A stretch of DNA of 64,000 nucleotides from DATFVA01 sp963711455. Lineage in GTDB: Bacteria; Bacteroidota; Ignavibacteria; Ignavibacteriales; Ignavibacteriaceae. Both the position numbers and the translations under genes were made by a program. The stretch covers positions 1,240,001 through 1,304,000 of the forward strand of contig CAVQEH010000006.1 in assembly GCA_963711455.1 (NCBI GenBank), in the 5' to 3' direction. Positions within the stretch are counted from its first letter, which is position 1. The number at the start of each line of letters is the position of its first letter. This document shows positions 19,383-28,620 of the stretch, piece by piece. Below the pieces are notes generated by a model. That model saw only the letters and a list, made by a program, of their open reading frames with translations. It had not been told where the DNA came from and ran no database searches.

Positions 19383-19647
19383 TTATAAAACGCGCCAACC
19401 AAAAATTTTCCCGGTTGATAATAGTGATAAAATTTTTGTTTGATAAACTGGACTCAAAATCTTGTTTACCTACCATTTGGTAATCCCATTGTTGGTTGGT
19501 GAGGCTCACACCTCGTTCCGGTTTACCAACCAGAATCGGTTGGTTAACCCTAATCATTTCTGGTTGGTTCGAGTCCGGTTTAACTAACTGAGCTATGCGA
19601 TGGTAGTTTTAACTACCTGAGATATGCGAAGGTAGTCCTTCGGTACT

Positions 19648-19917
19648 ATGTTTTATATTTATGCATTAAAGAGTATAAGCCATAATTTCATTTATGTGGG
19701 AATGACAGAAAACCTTAATGCAAGATTTATCAGGCATAATAAAGGGTACGTTAAATCCACTAAAAAATATTCTCCATTTGAACTATTCTATTTCGAAACT
19801 TGTGACAATGGGAAACAAGCAAGGGAAAGGGAGAAGTATCTTAAATCAACCTCAGGCAAGAGATTCCTGAAATCTGTTCTGGATTCCGGGATAGATCAAA
19901 CACCAATGCAATTATAA
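19648..19917 (+). CDS. GIY-YIG nuclease, array copy 6
   Basis: 89 residues, nearly identical to copy 1 (ISHNFIYVGMTENLNARFIRH, TPMQL end) rather than to its neighbours 2-5. Its downstream spacer is 59 bp longer because insert 4 carries about four copies of a 29-bp repeat instead of two. Confidence 0.85.
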   Translation: MFYIYALKSISHNFIYVGMTENLNARFIRHNKGYVKSTKKYSPFELFYFETCDNGKQAREREKYLKSTSGKRFLKSVLDSGIDQTPMQL

Positions 19918-20232
19918 GACGCGCCAACCAAAAATTTTTCCGGTTGATAGTAGTGATAAAATTTTTGTTTGGTGAACTGGACTCAAAATCCGGTTTACCA
20001 ACCATTTGGTAACCCCATTGTTGGTTGGTGGGGCTCACACCTCGTTCCGGTTTACCAACCTGAGTCTGTGATCTGTAAATTCTGAATGGTTGGTTCGAGT
20101 CCGGTTTAACTAACTGAGCTATACGAAGGTAGTTTTAACTAACTGAGATATGCGAAGGTAGTTTTAACTACCAGAGTTATGCGATGGTAGTTTTAAATGT
20201 CGAAGCTTTAGCGTGGGCAGTCCTTCGGTACT

Positions 20233-20396
20233 ATGTTTTATATTTATGCATTAAAGAGTATAAACTTTAATTTCATTTATGTGGGAATGACAGAAAATCT
20301 TAAAGTAAGAATTATCCGGCATAACAAAGGGAACGTAAAATCCCAAAAAGATGTTAGTTCCCTTTGAATTATTCTATTTTAAAACCAGTTAAATGT
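20233..20396 (+). pseudogene. GIY-YIG nuclease, array copy 7, frameshifted remnant
   Basis: Starts MFYIYALKSI with IYVGMTENLK and IIRHNKG, then shifts frame near QKDVSSL and stops. The other frame resumes as VPFELFYFKTS and stops. It marks the right end of the array and lies just before the 3' end of htrA on the other strand. Confidence 0.85.
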
Positions 20397-20406
20397 TCTA
20401 AATATT

Positions 20407-21936
20407 TTAACTGGAAATATTTATTGTTAAATAAAATGTTTCGCTCCCCCGTTGAATCAGGAAAGCGACAGCATTTCCTAAATTTTTCTTTGAGATAATA
20501 TTTTCAAATTCAGAAACCGATGTTACTTTATCTCTGTCTATTTCTTTTATCAAATCATTTACTTTGATTCCTGCATCTTCCGCCGCACTGCCCGGAACTA
20601 TATTAGTAACTATAACTCCCTGTTCATTAGTGTAACCTAATTTTTTAGCAATATCGGCTGAAAGGTTTTCTACAGATAACCCGAGCTTTTGGTTTGAATA
20701 ATTCTCTCCGGATTTTCCATTTGAGTTCAGGTTTGCAATCATCTTGTTAGGGCGCTTTCCCACTTTTACATCTATTTTCATCTGATCATTGTTTCTTAAA
20801 ATAGTAATAGGTACTACGGTACCCGGCTCTGTTTCTGCAACTAAGTTTCTTAGTTGAACACTGTTTTTAATTTCTGTGTTGTTATATTTTAATATAATAT
20901 CACCTGTTTTTATCCCTGCTTTATCTGCCGGTCCGTCTTTATTAACGTCACCTACAACTACACCTTCAGTTTTTTTAATATTTAAAGCTTTTGCAAGGTC
21001 ACTTGTTAAATCCTGGGGAATTATTGCAAGGTATCCGCGTGAAATAGAACCATGCTTAATTAATTCATCCATAATCTTTTTTGCCATATTGATTGGTATC
21101 GCAAACCCGATTCCAACATTACCTCCCGAGGGACTGCTGATTGCTGTATTGATACCTATCACGTCGCCGTCTAAGTTGGCAAGTGCACCGCCGCTGTTGC
21201 CTGGATTTATTGAAGCATCAGTCTGAATAAAATCTTCATAAGCCGCAAGTCCTATTGAAGTTCTTCCGGTAGCGCTGATAATGCCTGCAGTAACAGTATG
21301 CATCAACTGGAATGGATTTCCGTCGGCAATTACCCATTGACCAATTTTTAAATTGTCCGAATTTCCTAAGGTTGCAACCGGTAAATTCTTTGCATCAATT
21401 TTAATTACGGCAAGATCAGTTTGAGGATCAGTTCCGATTATCTTGGCAGAATACTTTTTCTTATCACTTAACACAACTGTTAGTTTATTGGCACCATTTA
21501 CCACGTGGTTATTAGTTAGGATATAACCATCGGTCGTTACAATAACTCCTGAACCCAAACTGTGTACGGTTTCTTTTTCATCAGGTGATCCAAAAAATCC
21601 TTTGAAGTCCTGACCGAAAAATTGTTTGAAAGGATTGTCTGGAGAATAAAAAGGATTTTGTACAGTCTCAACTTCTTCTGCAAAAATTGGAATAACCGAA
21701 GGACTGATTTTGGAAGCTGCTGCCTCAAAAGCATCACTAAACTCCTCTAATAGTACCCTGCCTTTGGTAAGATAGGTAGTGTCCTGGTACGCTGCTGAAT
21801 TATCGCTCCTGAAACTTTCATAATCTGAAGTACTTGAGGGATTATAAAAACTTTCAGTAATTAATGTCGTTCCTATCACAATTAAGATGACAACAATTAA
21901 TTTTCCAAAGCCGCTTAATATTTTTTTCCTGTTCAT
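20407..21936 (-). CDS. degP: HtrA/DegP-family periplasmic serine protease
   Basis: 509 residues. N-terminal membrane anchor (about 10-30), trypsin-like domain with His in TNNHVV, Asp in TDLAVIKI and Ser in NPGNSGGAL, then two PDZ domains (about 300-395 and 415-505). It should degrade or refold misfolded envelope proteins. The conserved VIAIGNPFG segment reads VIADGNPFQL. The gene is flanked on both sides by GIY-YIG remnants (20233-20396 and about 22160-22275). Confidence 0.92.
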   Translation of the reverse strand: MNRKKILSGFGKLIVVILIVIGTTLITESFYNPSSTSDYESFRSDNSAAYQDTTYLTKGRVLLEEFSDAFEAAASKISPSVIPIFAEEVETVQNPFYSPDNPFKQFFGQDFKGFFGSPDEKETVHSLGSGVIVTTDGYILTNNHVVNGANKLTVVLSDKKKYSAKIIGTDPQTDLAVIKIDAKNLPVATLGNSDNLKIGQWVIADGNPFQLMHTVTAGIISATGRTSIGLAAYEDFIQTDASINPGNSGGALANLDGDVIGINTAISSPSGGNVGIGFAIPINMAKKIMDELIKHGSISRGYLAIIPQDLTSDLAKALNIKKTEGVVVGDVNKDGPADKAGIKTGDIILKYNNTEIKNSVQLRNLVAETEPGTVVPITILRNNDQMKIDVKVGKRPNKMIANLNSNGKSGENYSNQKLGLSVENLSADIAKKLGYTNEQGVIVTNIVPGSAAEDAGIKVNDLIKEIDRDKVTSVSEFENIISKKNLGNAVAFLIQRGSETFYLTINISS

Positions 21937-22159
21937 TTTCTTTTCCTGATATTGTTTTACTTAAAGATTTTAATTCAGTATCAGTTATTTAATAGCGGCC
22001 TCAATTTTTTTAACCTCAAATATTTTTGTGGTCAAAATTTAAGAAAGAATATAAAATGCAATTGTGTGTCAAGATACTTCTGTGGTACCCTTTGAAAATC
22101 CCTCGGTTCCAGCACACGGGAATTGAATATTTTTGACAGATCTGGTGAACAATAAAAAT

Positions 22160-22275
22160 TTGAATATTACTGAAAAGTTTGATGAGATTTGACAGGCATA
22201 ACAAGAGGTATGCTAAATTCCTCCATTAAAATATTCTATTTCAAAACCTGTGAGAATTGAAAGCATGCTATAGAA
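22160..22275 (+). pseudogene. Decayed GIY-YIG array copy beyond htrA
   Basis: By eye this aligns with the middle of the array ORF: TACTGAAAAGTTTGATG against ACAGAAAACCTTAATG, then GACAGGCATAACAAGAGGTA against ATCAGGCATAATAAAGGGTA, then TATTCTATTTCAAAACCTG. Stops in all frames. No clear start or tRNA-derived acceptor block is next to it. The rest of the 21937-22287 gap shows no gene. Confidence 0.6.
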
Positions 22276-22287
22276 TCTATTTAAATC

Positions 22288-25098
22288 TTATTTGAGCACC
22301 ATCATCTTTTTAACCAGTACTTTGTTGCCGGACTGCATTTTATAAAAATATACTCCACTTGAAAGCATAAAAGAATTAAAAATAACCTCGTGGTTTCCGG
22401 CTTTTATAAATCCATTTATCAATTCGGTAACCTGCTGACCCAAAGTATTATATATCTTCAGACTAACATATCCATCTTCGGGGATGCTGTATTTTATTTT
22501 TGTAGATGGATTAAATGGATTCGGATAATTCTGCTCAAGTGAAAATTTCAATGGAATTTTCACATCAACTATAACCTCATCTGAATACTTAAAGCTTCCG
22601 TCAAAATCTATCTGCTTTAATCTATATGAATATTTCCCCTGTGCGACGTTTCCATCAGTATATGAATATGATTGAGGTTTAGTCGTTGTTCCATTACCTG
22701 CAATAAAACCTACCTTTTTCCAGCTATCTTCACTGACTACTTTATACTGCTTATTACATACTTTTCTCTCTATCTCAAATCCTCTGTTATTAAGTTCAGT
22801 TGCTGTTTGCCAGCTAAGAACAACATCTCTATTATTAACATCAGCACGGAATGCAGTTAATTCTACAGGGATATATATTTCAAATACATAATTATCCATA
22901 TACATTTCATTAGAGTTTGTGATACCATAAAAATTAATAGCATCCAGCTTAAGCGGTATTGTTCCTCCGCGGCTCCATTCCCAGGCTGCTATAACCGGCG
23001 GTGTATAGTTATTACCCATCCTGAACACAGCCTGGTCATTATCAAGATCAACAACAACCTTAGCTATCTGCCAGGTGTTCTCCTGCCAGTTAAAGTTGAC
23101 CGTATCACCAATTAATATTCTTCCGCCTCCACCTTCATCAAAATAACATTCCATTCCTTTTACTTTCGGCTGCCCTGAAAATTCAGCCATAACTTCAAAG
23201 TATCCGCTTTTATTCGATGGGATATAAAACCAGAATTGCATAAGATACTTACCTGTGGTTAGTCCTGGAAAAGATTCTAGCAGATCATTGCCATACAGGT
23301 TGACTACTGAATTCGGTTGTGTAAAAGAGTAATTTGTAGAAATATAAGGATCTTCCGTGGGATCACATGGTGTTAAGCTCCAGGTAGTCCAGTGGACAGG
23401 ATCCTGACAAGAAACCTGTTGTCCTGAAGTTAGATTATCAAAATTTGTATTAAAAAAAATGTAGGGGCTCCAATGATATGATATTTCTAAATAAGGTATA
23501 TTCGTTTGTGCCCAGCCATCCCAGTTAATATAATAGGATGAACTATTATCCCTTGAATCCATTCCCATCGCAAACCAGCCCTGCGATATTGCATTCTGAA
23601 TATCTGCATTTGCCGAATTTCCCATCAGATAATTGTGCCAGCCGGTAGTGAATGTAGATGACTCATTTGAATAAATATAAGCAGCTGACTGACCCGAATA
23701 ATTGGTAATTGTATTTTTCAGTTCAGCGGCTTTCGCGGTTAAAGGATTTAATCCTGGTAATGGAGTTGCGCTCCAGAACGGATAATAAGTATAATTAACA
23801 TAACCATAGAATCTTGCTTCATCAATTATTGATCCCAAAGGTATGGTGCTTATGTCAAACATAAACCAGCCGTCTTCTGTATTAAATCCTCTTACCTCGC
23901 TTACGTCAGTTTTATTTGTTCCATCAGTTGTACCCGTCCAGTAATTTGCATTCTGCGGATAAAAACATGCAAATGGAGGCAATACATGCTGTTCCGTTTT
24001 GAACGAATACGTGCTGGAAGTTTCTCCATTTTCACATATTTCTACAACTCTCCAATAATAGTTTGTAAAGTATTCAAGAGGTAATGGAAAGATATTCCAA
24101 GATGTGGGTAATGTGCCCGACTGGACGAGAGTCATATTGCCCGCCGGTCCAAAATAAAGTTCATTACTTACAATGTCATCTCCCTCATTTGTCCAGCTTA
24201 ATTGAGCCAGATTAATTGACACATCTGTAGCCCCATTTGGTGGATTCGGATTTGAAGACCATGCCAAACATTCCGGTCCCTGTATTTCATACAGAAAAAA
24301 CGTATCATCCAAACCTGAATAGCTTTGCATTACACCGCCAATCGAAAAAGAACCTGAGATATAATCAGTTGTTGTAAATAATCCTCCTGCAATACCATCA
24401 GTTAAATCCTGACAGGCATCGTGTGCCTCACCTATAGCTGTTCCACTAGCGATATCATATTGAATAATCATCAAACTGCCCGGGCAAGCCCCGGTGCCCT
24501 GATCAAACATCCACAGATAAGGGCCTCCGGCAGATACATTATCATACGCTGCTCCATATTGTGAAGAAAGCCCAGTTGAAAATGAAGCAAGCACTGTACC
24601 GCTTCTGCTTACCAAAGTAGGATCATCCGCCCAGCTTCCACACCAGAATCCGTCATTCTCTTCATCGTAGGCTATGAATCTTACTGCAACAGGACTTGTA
24701 ATTGTACCAATAAGAGTTTTGGAATTAAAATCCATTTGGTATATAACATTGCCTGCCGCCCCGCCATACATATATGTACCGTCAAATGCGAGATCTCTTA
24801 ATCCTGAAACACCCGGTATTGAAAATTCCTCTATTAGATTTCCTTCAATATCAATTTTATGTATAAGGTTTGAAGCCCACCGGGTTGTGTATATATAGGT
24901 CCCGTCGAATTCTGCACCTGCATTGCCTGCTGCACCTGTAACTGTACATAAATTAAATGAAGCTTGAAGATCCCACATTGACCGTTCACCCGCAGGGAAT
25001 TTTTTATTAGGATGATTCGGAGACTTATCCTGTTGGGGATATATTAATATAGCAGCTAAAACGACTGCCGAAAAGGAAAGTAAGATTCTCCTGCTCAT
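22288..25098 (-). CDS. Large secreted protein with T9SS type A sorting domain
   Basis: 936 residues. Signal peptide (to about 22); beta-propeller-like repeats at about 45-270 (FDGTYIYTTRWASNLIHKID, LAFDGTYMYGG); an Fn3-like segment at about 285-365; a DNRLRE-like domain at about 375-545 (GWFMFDISTIP, DEARFYGYVN); a domain of about 185 residues at about 548-735 that the paralogue lacks; a PVELTAFRADVNNRDVVLSWQT linker; and a C-terminal sorting domain (EQNYPNPFNPSTKIKYSIP, GVYFYKM, KKMMVLK). It is exported by Sec then type IX. AAGGAGG lies just before the ATG. It is in tandem with its paralogue. Confidence 0.88.
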   Translation of the reverse strand: MSRRILLSFSAVVLAAILIYPQQDKSPNHPNKKFPAGERSMWDLQASFNLCTVTGAAGNAGAEFDGTYIYTTRWASNLIHKIDIEGNLIEEFSIPGVSGLRDLAFDGTYMYGGAAGNVIYQMDFNSKTLIGTITSPVAVRFIAYDEENDGFWCGSWADDPTLVSRSGTVLASFSTGLSSQYGAAYDNVSAGGPYLWMFDQGTGACPGSLMIIQYDIASGTAIGEAHDACQDLTDGIAGGLFTTTDYISGSFSIGGVMQSYSGLDDTFFLYEIQGPECLAWSSNPNPPNGATDVSINLAQLSWTNEGDDIVSNELYFGPAGNMTLVQSGTLPTSWNIFPLPLEYFTNYYWRVVEICENGETSSTYSFKTEQHVLPPFACFYPQNANYWTGTTDGTNKTDVSEVRGFNTEDGWFMFDISTIPLGSIIDEARFYGYVNYTYYPFWSATPLPGLNPLTAKAAELKNTITNYSGQSAAYIYSNESSTFTTGWHNYLMGNSANADIQNAISQGWFAMGMDSRDNSSSYYINWDGWAQTNIPYLEISYHWSPYIFFNTNFDNLTSGQQVSCQDPVHWTTWSLTPCDPTEDPYISTNYSFTQPNSVVNLYGNDLLESFPGLTTGKYLMQFWFYIPSNKSGYFEVMAEFSGQPKVKGMECYFDEGGGGRILIGDTVNFNWQENTWQIAKVVVDLDNDQAVFRMGNNYTPPVIAAWEWSRGGTIPLKLDAINFYGITNSNEMYMDNYVFEIYIPVELTAFRADVNNRDVVLSWQTATELNNRGFEIERKVCNKQYKVVSEDSWKKVGFIAGNGTTTKPQSYSYTDGNVAQGKYSYRLKQIDFDGSFKYSDEVIVDVKIPLKFSLEQNYPNPFNPSTKIKYSIPEDGYVSLKIYNTLGQQVTELINGFIKAGNHEVIFNSFMLSSGVYFYKMQSGNKVLVKKMMVLK

Positions 25099-25166
25099 AA
25101 AACCACCTCCTTAGTTAAATGAACCGCAAATGCCATTTTGTATTTTTCCCCGGGATTATTTTTAAA

Positions 25167-27410
25167 TCATTTTAGCAACAACATTTTCCTAATTAATACT
25201 TTACTATTCCATTCAATCTTATAGAAATATACTCCGCTTGCCACTCCTTGTGAATTGAAAGCCGCTTCATAATTTCCTGCTTTTATATAACCATTTACGA
25301 GTTCTGTTGTCTGCTGACCTAAAATATTATAGATTTTCAGACTTACATTCCCATCCTCCGGTATGCTGTATTTTATTTTTGTTGTCGGATTAAACGGATT
25401 AGGATAATTCTGATCAAGTGAAAATTTCAATGGTTCGGCTACTTCTACTTCAATGTTCTTTGAATATTCAAATGAACCGTCAAAATCAATCTGCTTCAAT
25501 CGATATGAATATTTACCGGGTGATAGGTTTCTATCTGTAAATGAATATGACTTCGGTTTAGTTGTTGTTCCATTTCCTGCTACAAACTCTACCTTATTCC
25601 AGCTTTCTTCACTACCTGCTTCATACTGCTTATTACATACTTTTCTCTCTATCTCAAATCCTCTGTTATTAAGTTCAGTTGCTGTTTGCCAGTTAAGAAC
25701 AACATCTCTATTATTAACATCAGCACGGAATGCGGTTAATTCTACAGGTACAGAATATTGATAGGTTACCTTCAGATAAGGTATGTTGGTTTGTGCCCAG
25801 CCATCCCAGTTAATATAATAAGTTGTACTATTATCCCTGGAATCCATTCCCATAGCAAACCAACCTTGTGAAAGAGCAGCCTGCAAATCAGCATTGGCAG
25901 TGTTTCCCATAAGATAGTTGTGCCACCCTGCACTAAATGCTGATGATTCATTAGAATAAATATAAGCAAGCGAAATCCCTGAATTGTTAGCTATTGCTGT
26001 TTCAAGTTCGGATGCCAAAGCAGTTAAAGGATTAAGCCCTGGTAAAGGTGTTGCACTCCAAAAAGGATAATAAGTATAATTGACATAACCATAGAACCTG
26101 GCAGAATCAATTGTCGCAATAGAAGGAATTGAACTTATGTCAAACATAAACCAGCCGTCTTCAGTATTGTGACCTCTCACTTCTGAAACATCTGTTTTAT
26201 TTGTTCCATCGGTTGTGCCTGTCCAGTAATCATCATTCTGAGGATGAAAATTTTCAGTCACTGAAACTAAATTAGAATCCTGTTCTGTGATAAAATACCT
26301 TGTTGGACAGTCAATACAATAGCCCGTATTGCAAATCTCAAGCACTTTCCAGTAATAAATTGTATAATAATTCAGTGGAGAAGGTGAAATATTCCACGAG
26401 GTTGCTACTGTACCTGATTGTACTAAAGCTAAATTTGCAGGATCAGTTCCGAAGTAAAGTTTATTGCTGATAATGCTGTCACCATAATTTGCATAGTTGG
26501 TCCAGTTTAATTGTGCCAGGTTAACTGATACTTCATCCGCACCATTAACAACATTGGGATTTGATGAACCTACAAAACATGAAACTGGCCAGCCTCCTAT
26601 ATAGAGAAAAAATGTATCATCCAAACCGGAATTACTTTGCATCACACCGCCGATCTGAAAATATCCAGGAGTAAAATTACTAGTAGAGAATAATCCTCCA
26701 GCGATACCATCTGTTAAATCCGCACAAGCATCATGTGCAATACCAGTAGCTGTCCCACTTGCGATATCATATTGTATTATCATCAAACTGCCCGGACAGG
26801 CTCCTCCACCTTGATCAAACATCCAGAGAAAAGGACCTCCGGGATTAACATTATCATATGCTGCACCATACTGGCTGGATAATCCTGTAGAAAATGAAGC
26901 AAGCATTGTTCCGCTTCTGCTTACTAAAGTAGGATTATCAGACCAGCTGCCACACCAGAATCCATCATTCACTTCATCGTATGCTATAAATCTTACCGGA
27001 ACAGGGCTTGATATTGTACCAATAAGAGTATGTGTATTAAAATCCATCTGGTAAATTATATTTCCTGCTGCCCCGCCATACATATATGTACCGTCAAATG
27101 CGAGATCTCTTAATCCTGAAACACCCGGTATTGAAAATTCTTCTATAAGATTTCCATTAATATCAATTTTATGTATAAGGTTTGACGCCCACCGGGTTGT
27201 GTATATATAGGTCCCGTCGAATTCTGCACCTGTATTACCGGCAGCACCGGTTACAGTATTCAGATTGAATGAGAGCTGAAGCTCCCAGTAGTCGCGTTCA
27301 CCTGAAGGATTTTTTTTACCGGGATGATTCGGAGACTTATCCTGCTGGGGATAGATCAATGTAACAGATAAAATGATCACAGAAAGAGTAAGTAAGATTT
27401 TCCTGAACAT
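25167..27410 (-). CDS. Large secreted protein with T9SS type A sorting domain (paralogue)
   Basis: 747 residues, collinear with the downstream 936-residue paralogue: signal peptide, propeller-like repeats, Fn3-like segment, DNRLRE-like domain and NYPNPFNPTTKIKYSIP sorting domain. It lacks the roughly 185-residue domain before PVELTAFRAD. Stretches of the two genes are almost identical in DNA (for example the region encoding NNRGFEIERKVCNKQY), which suggests recent duplication or gene conversion. Function is unknown; a cell-surface or secreted binding role is likely. Confidence 0.88.
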   Translation of the reverse strand: MFRKILLTLSVIILSVTLIYPQQDKSPNHPGKKNPSGERDYWELQLSFNLNTVTGAAGNTGAEFDGTYIYTTRWASNLIHKIDINGNLIEEFSIPGVSGLRDLAFDGTYMYGGAAGNIIYQMDFNTHTLIGTISSPVPVRFIAYDEVNDGFWCGSWSDNPTLVSRSGTMLASFSTGLSSQYGAAYDNVNPGGPFLWMFDQGGGACPGSLMIIQYDIASGTATGIAHDACADLTDGIAGGLFSTSNFTPGYFQIGGVMQSNSGLDDTFFLYIGGWPVSCFVGSSNPNVVNGADEVSVNLAQLNWTNYANYGDSIISNKLYFGTDPANLALVQSGTVATSWNISPSPLNYYTIYYWKVLEICNTGYCIDCPTRYFITEQDSNLVSVTENFHPQNDDYWTGTTDGTNKTDVSEVRGHNTEDGWFMFDISSIPSIATIDSARFYGYVNYTYYPFWSATPLPGLNPLTALASELETAIANNSGISLAYIYSNESSAFSAGWHNYLMGNTANADLQAALSQGWFAMGMDSRDNSTTYYINWDGWAQTNIPYLKVTYQYSVPVELTAFRADVNNRDVVLNWQTATELNNRGFEIERKVCNKQYEAGSEESWNKVEFVAGNGTTTKPKSYSFTDRNLSPGKYSYRLKQIDFDGSFEYSKNIEVEVAEPLKFSLDQNYPNPFNPTTKIKYSIPEDGNVSLKIYNILGQQTTELVNGYIKAGNYEAAFNSQGVASGVYFYKIEWNSKVLIRKMLLLK

Positions 27411-27722
27411 ATAACTACCTCCCTAATTAAATGAACTTCATCAGGAATAAATTTTCAATAGCCACTGATGTGAAATAAACACGAAGGGCTAACTGAGCAA
27501 ATATAAAAATATATTTCCCGCACAAATCAGGTTAGCCAAAACAGAAATGCATAAAATTCAACCGGATATAAGGTATAAAATATTCTTAACAGTCACAATA
27601 ATTTATGTTATTGAATTTTGAATATGAGATATTCCCACTCTCAGAAATTTAACTGAAGGACTTCTGAAAGATTGTTTTGTAAGCGGAGTTTTTTTAATCT
27701 GAGAATATGTTGGTTAATTTTT
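27411..27722. other. Intergenic region upstream of T9SS paralogue
   Basis: 312 bp without an ORF. An imperfect inverted repeat (CTTTCAGAA/TTTCTGAGAG) around 27635-27672 has no clear T-tract. The region probably holds the promoter of the T9SS gene pair; a GGAGGTAG-type Shine-Dalgarno sits before 27410. Confidence 0.4.
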
Positions 27723-28574
27723 TTATGTCGCTGCCAATAGAAACACTTCTCCACTGGCAGGTAAAAGTTTATCAGTTCTGCTCTCAAAATACAATTGTTC
27801 CATATCTTTTGTTGATATTGTTTTTACCTCTTTAAAACCAGCCTTATTAGCTGAAGTTACAACATCATCGGGAGTAAAAAAACTTACCATTGGAGTTCCT
27901 GCTTCACGGGCACCTTTCTCTGCTAATTGCTGCATAGGTTTGTCTTCTTCATCAAGAAATTCCATTGGTAAGTAAAAAGTCATAGCAAGTTTTGAACCCG
28001 GCTTAAGTTTTGCAACCTGATTCAGCGTAGAAGTAATTGCATCTTTTGTAAGATACAAACTAACACCTGTACAGGCAACAACAGCAGGTTTGCGCGAATC
28101 AAATCCGGAACTTAATAACGCCTCCCACCATGAATCAGTTTCAAAATTTACCGGGACAAAGTGCAGATATTCCGGAATTTCAAATCCAAGTTCAATTAAT
28201 CTTTGTTGTTTCCAGTTTAAAGTATCCTGTCGATCAATTTCAAATATCTGAAGATCAGAAGCAATATCCGGATTGCGCTGCGCAAATGTATCAAGCCCCG
28301 AACCAAGTATAACGTATTGATTAATCCCTCTTTTATTTTCTTTTAAAATTAAATCCTCTGTAAATCGTGCGCGCGCAACCACAGAAGCACGAAGCCGTTT
28401 TGTAAATTTCATATCAGGACGCTGCTGCCAGCCTTCAGATGGAGCAATTAATATCAACCCTACCTCATCTTCAATTATATGAGGTTCTGCATCTATCTGA
28501 ACGTGCAAAGCCCTCCACAACGCTGTTCTTGCTGCTGTATTATCCGGCTCTAAGATTTTATTATTTTGTTCCAC
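27723..28574 (-). CDS. Class I SAM-dependent methyltransferase (PPM/LCMT type)
   Basis: 283 residues. N-terminal ARTALWRALHVQ, then VARARFTEDLI and QYVILGSGLDTFAQR (SAM-binding glycine motif), then FEIDRQDTLNWKQQRL and ACTGVSLYLTKDAI, which are hallmarks of the family related to leucine carboxyl methyltransferases and polyketide O-methyltransferases. The substrate is unknown. It is followed after 46 bp by the PEP-mutase-like gene on the same strand. Confidence 0.85.
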   Translation of the reverse strand: MEQNNKILEPDNTAARTALWRALHVQIDAEPHIIEDEVGLILIAPSEGWQQRPDMKFTKRLRASVVARARFTEDLILKENKRGINQYVILGSGLDTFAQRNPDIASDLQIFEIDRQDTLNWKQQRLIELGFEIPEYLHFVPVNFETDSWWEALLSSGFDSRKPAVVACTGVSLYLTKDAITSTLNQVAKLKPGSKLAMTFYLPMEFLDEEDKPMQQLAEKGAREAGTPMVSFFTPDDVVTSANKAGFKEVKTISTKDMEQLYFESRTDKLLPASGEVFLLAAT

Positions 28575-28620
28575 GTATTGCTTATTTTATTTTCCTTAAG
28601 CTGAATTAAAAAAGTGTAGT

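Larger units (their letters stand above)
17013..20400 (+). repeat. Tandem array of GIY-YIG plus tRNA-Leu-fragment units
   Basis: Six complete units start at ATG 17015, 17541, 18067, 18593, 19119 and 19648, with a truncated seventh at 20233. Spacings are 526, 526, 526, 526, 529 and 585 bp. Each unit is a GIY-YIG ORF followed by a spacer holding fragments of the upstream tRNA-Leu and ending CCTTCGGTACT before the next ATG. Units 2 and 3 appear identical. Units 1 and 6 share a distinct ORF version ending TPMQL. Unit 4 has a nonsense mutation. Confidence 0.95.

Noticed and set aside
17208..20038. Repeated 65-codon minus-strand frames (MSPTNQQWGYQ start) in each array unit
   Set aside because: They cross the tRNA-derived blocks and the antisense of the nuclease ORF; no ribosome site and no protein character. 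They are repeated only because the unit is repeated.
17015..20232. Array considered as CRISPR or simple satellite
   Set aside because: Units are about 526 bp, contain a gene and lack the alternation of short repeats with unique spacers.
22085..22130. tRNA-like fragments (TTGAAAATCC, GGTTCCAGC) near the decayed GIY-YIG copy
   Set aside because: Matches are short and no stems can be drawn with confidence.
27635..27672. Inverted repeat as terminator of the methyltransferase gene
   Set aside because: Long loop and no T-tract in the right place.
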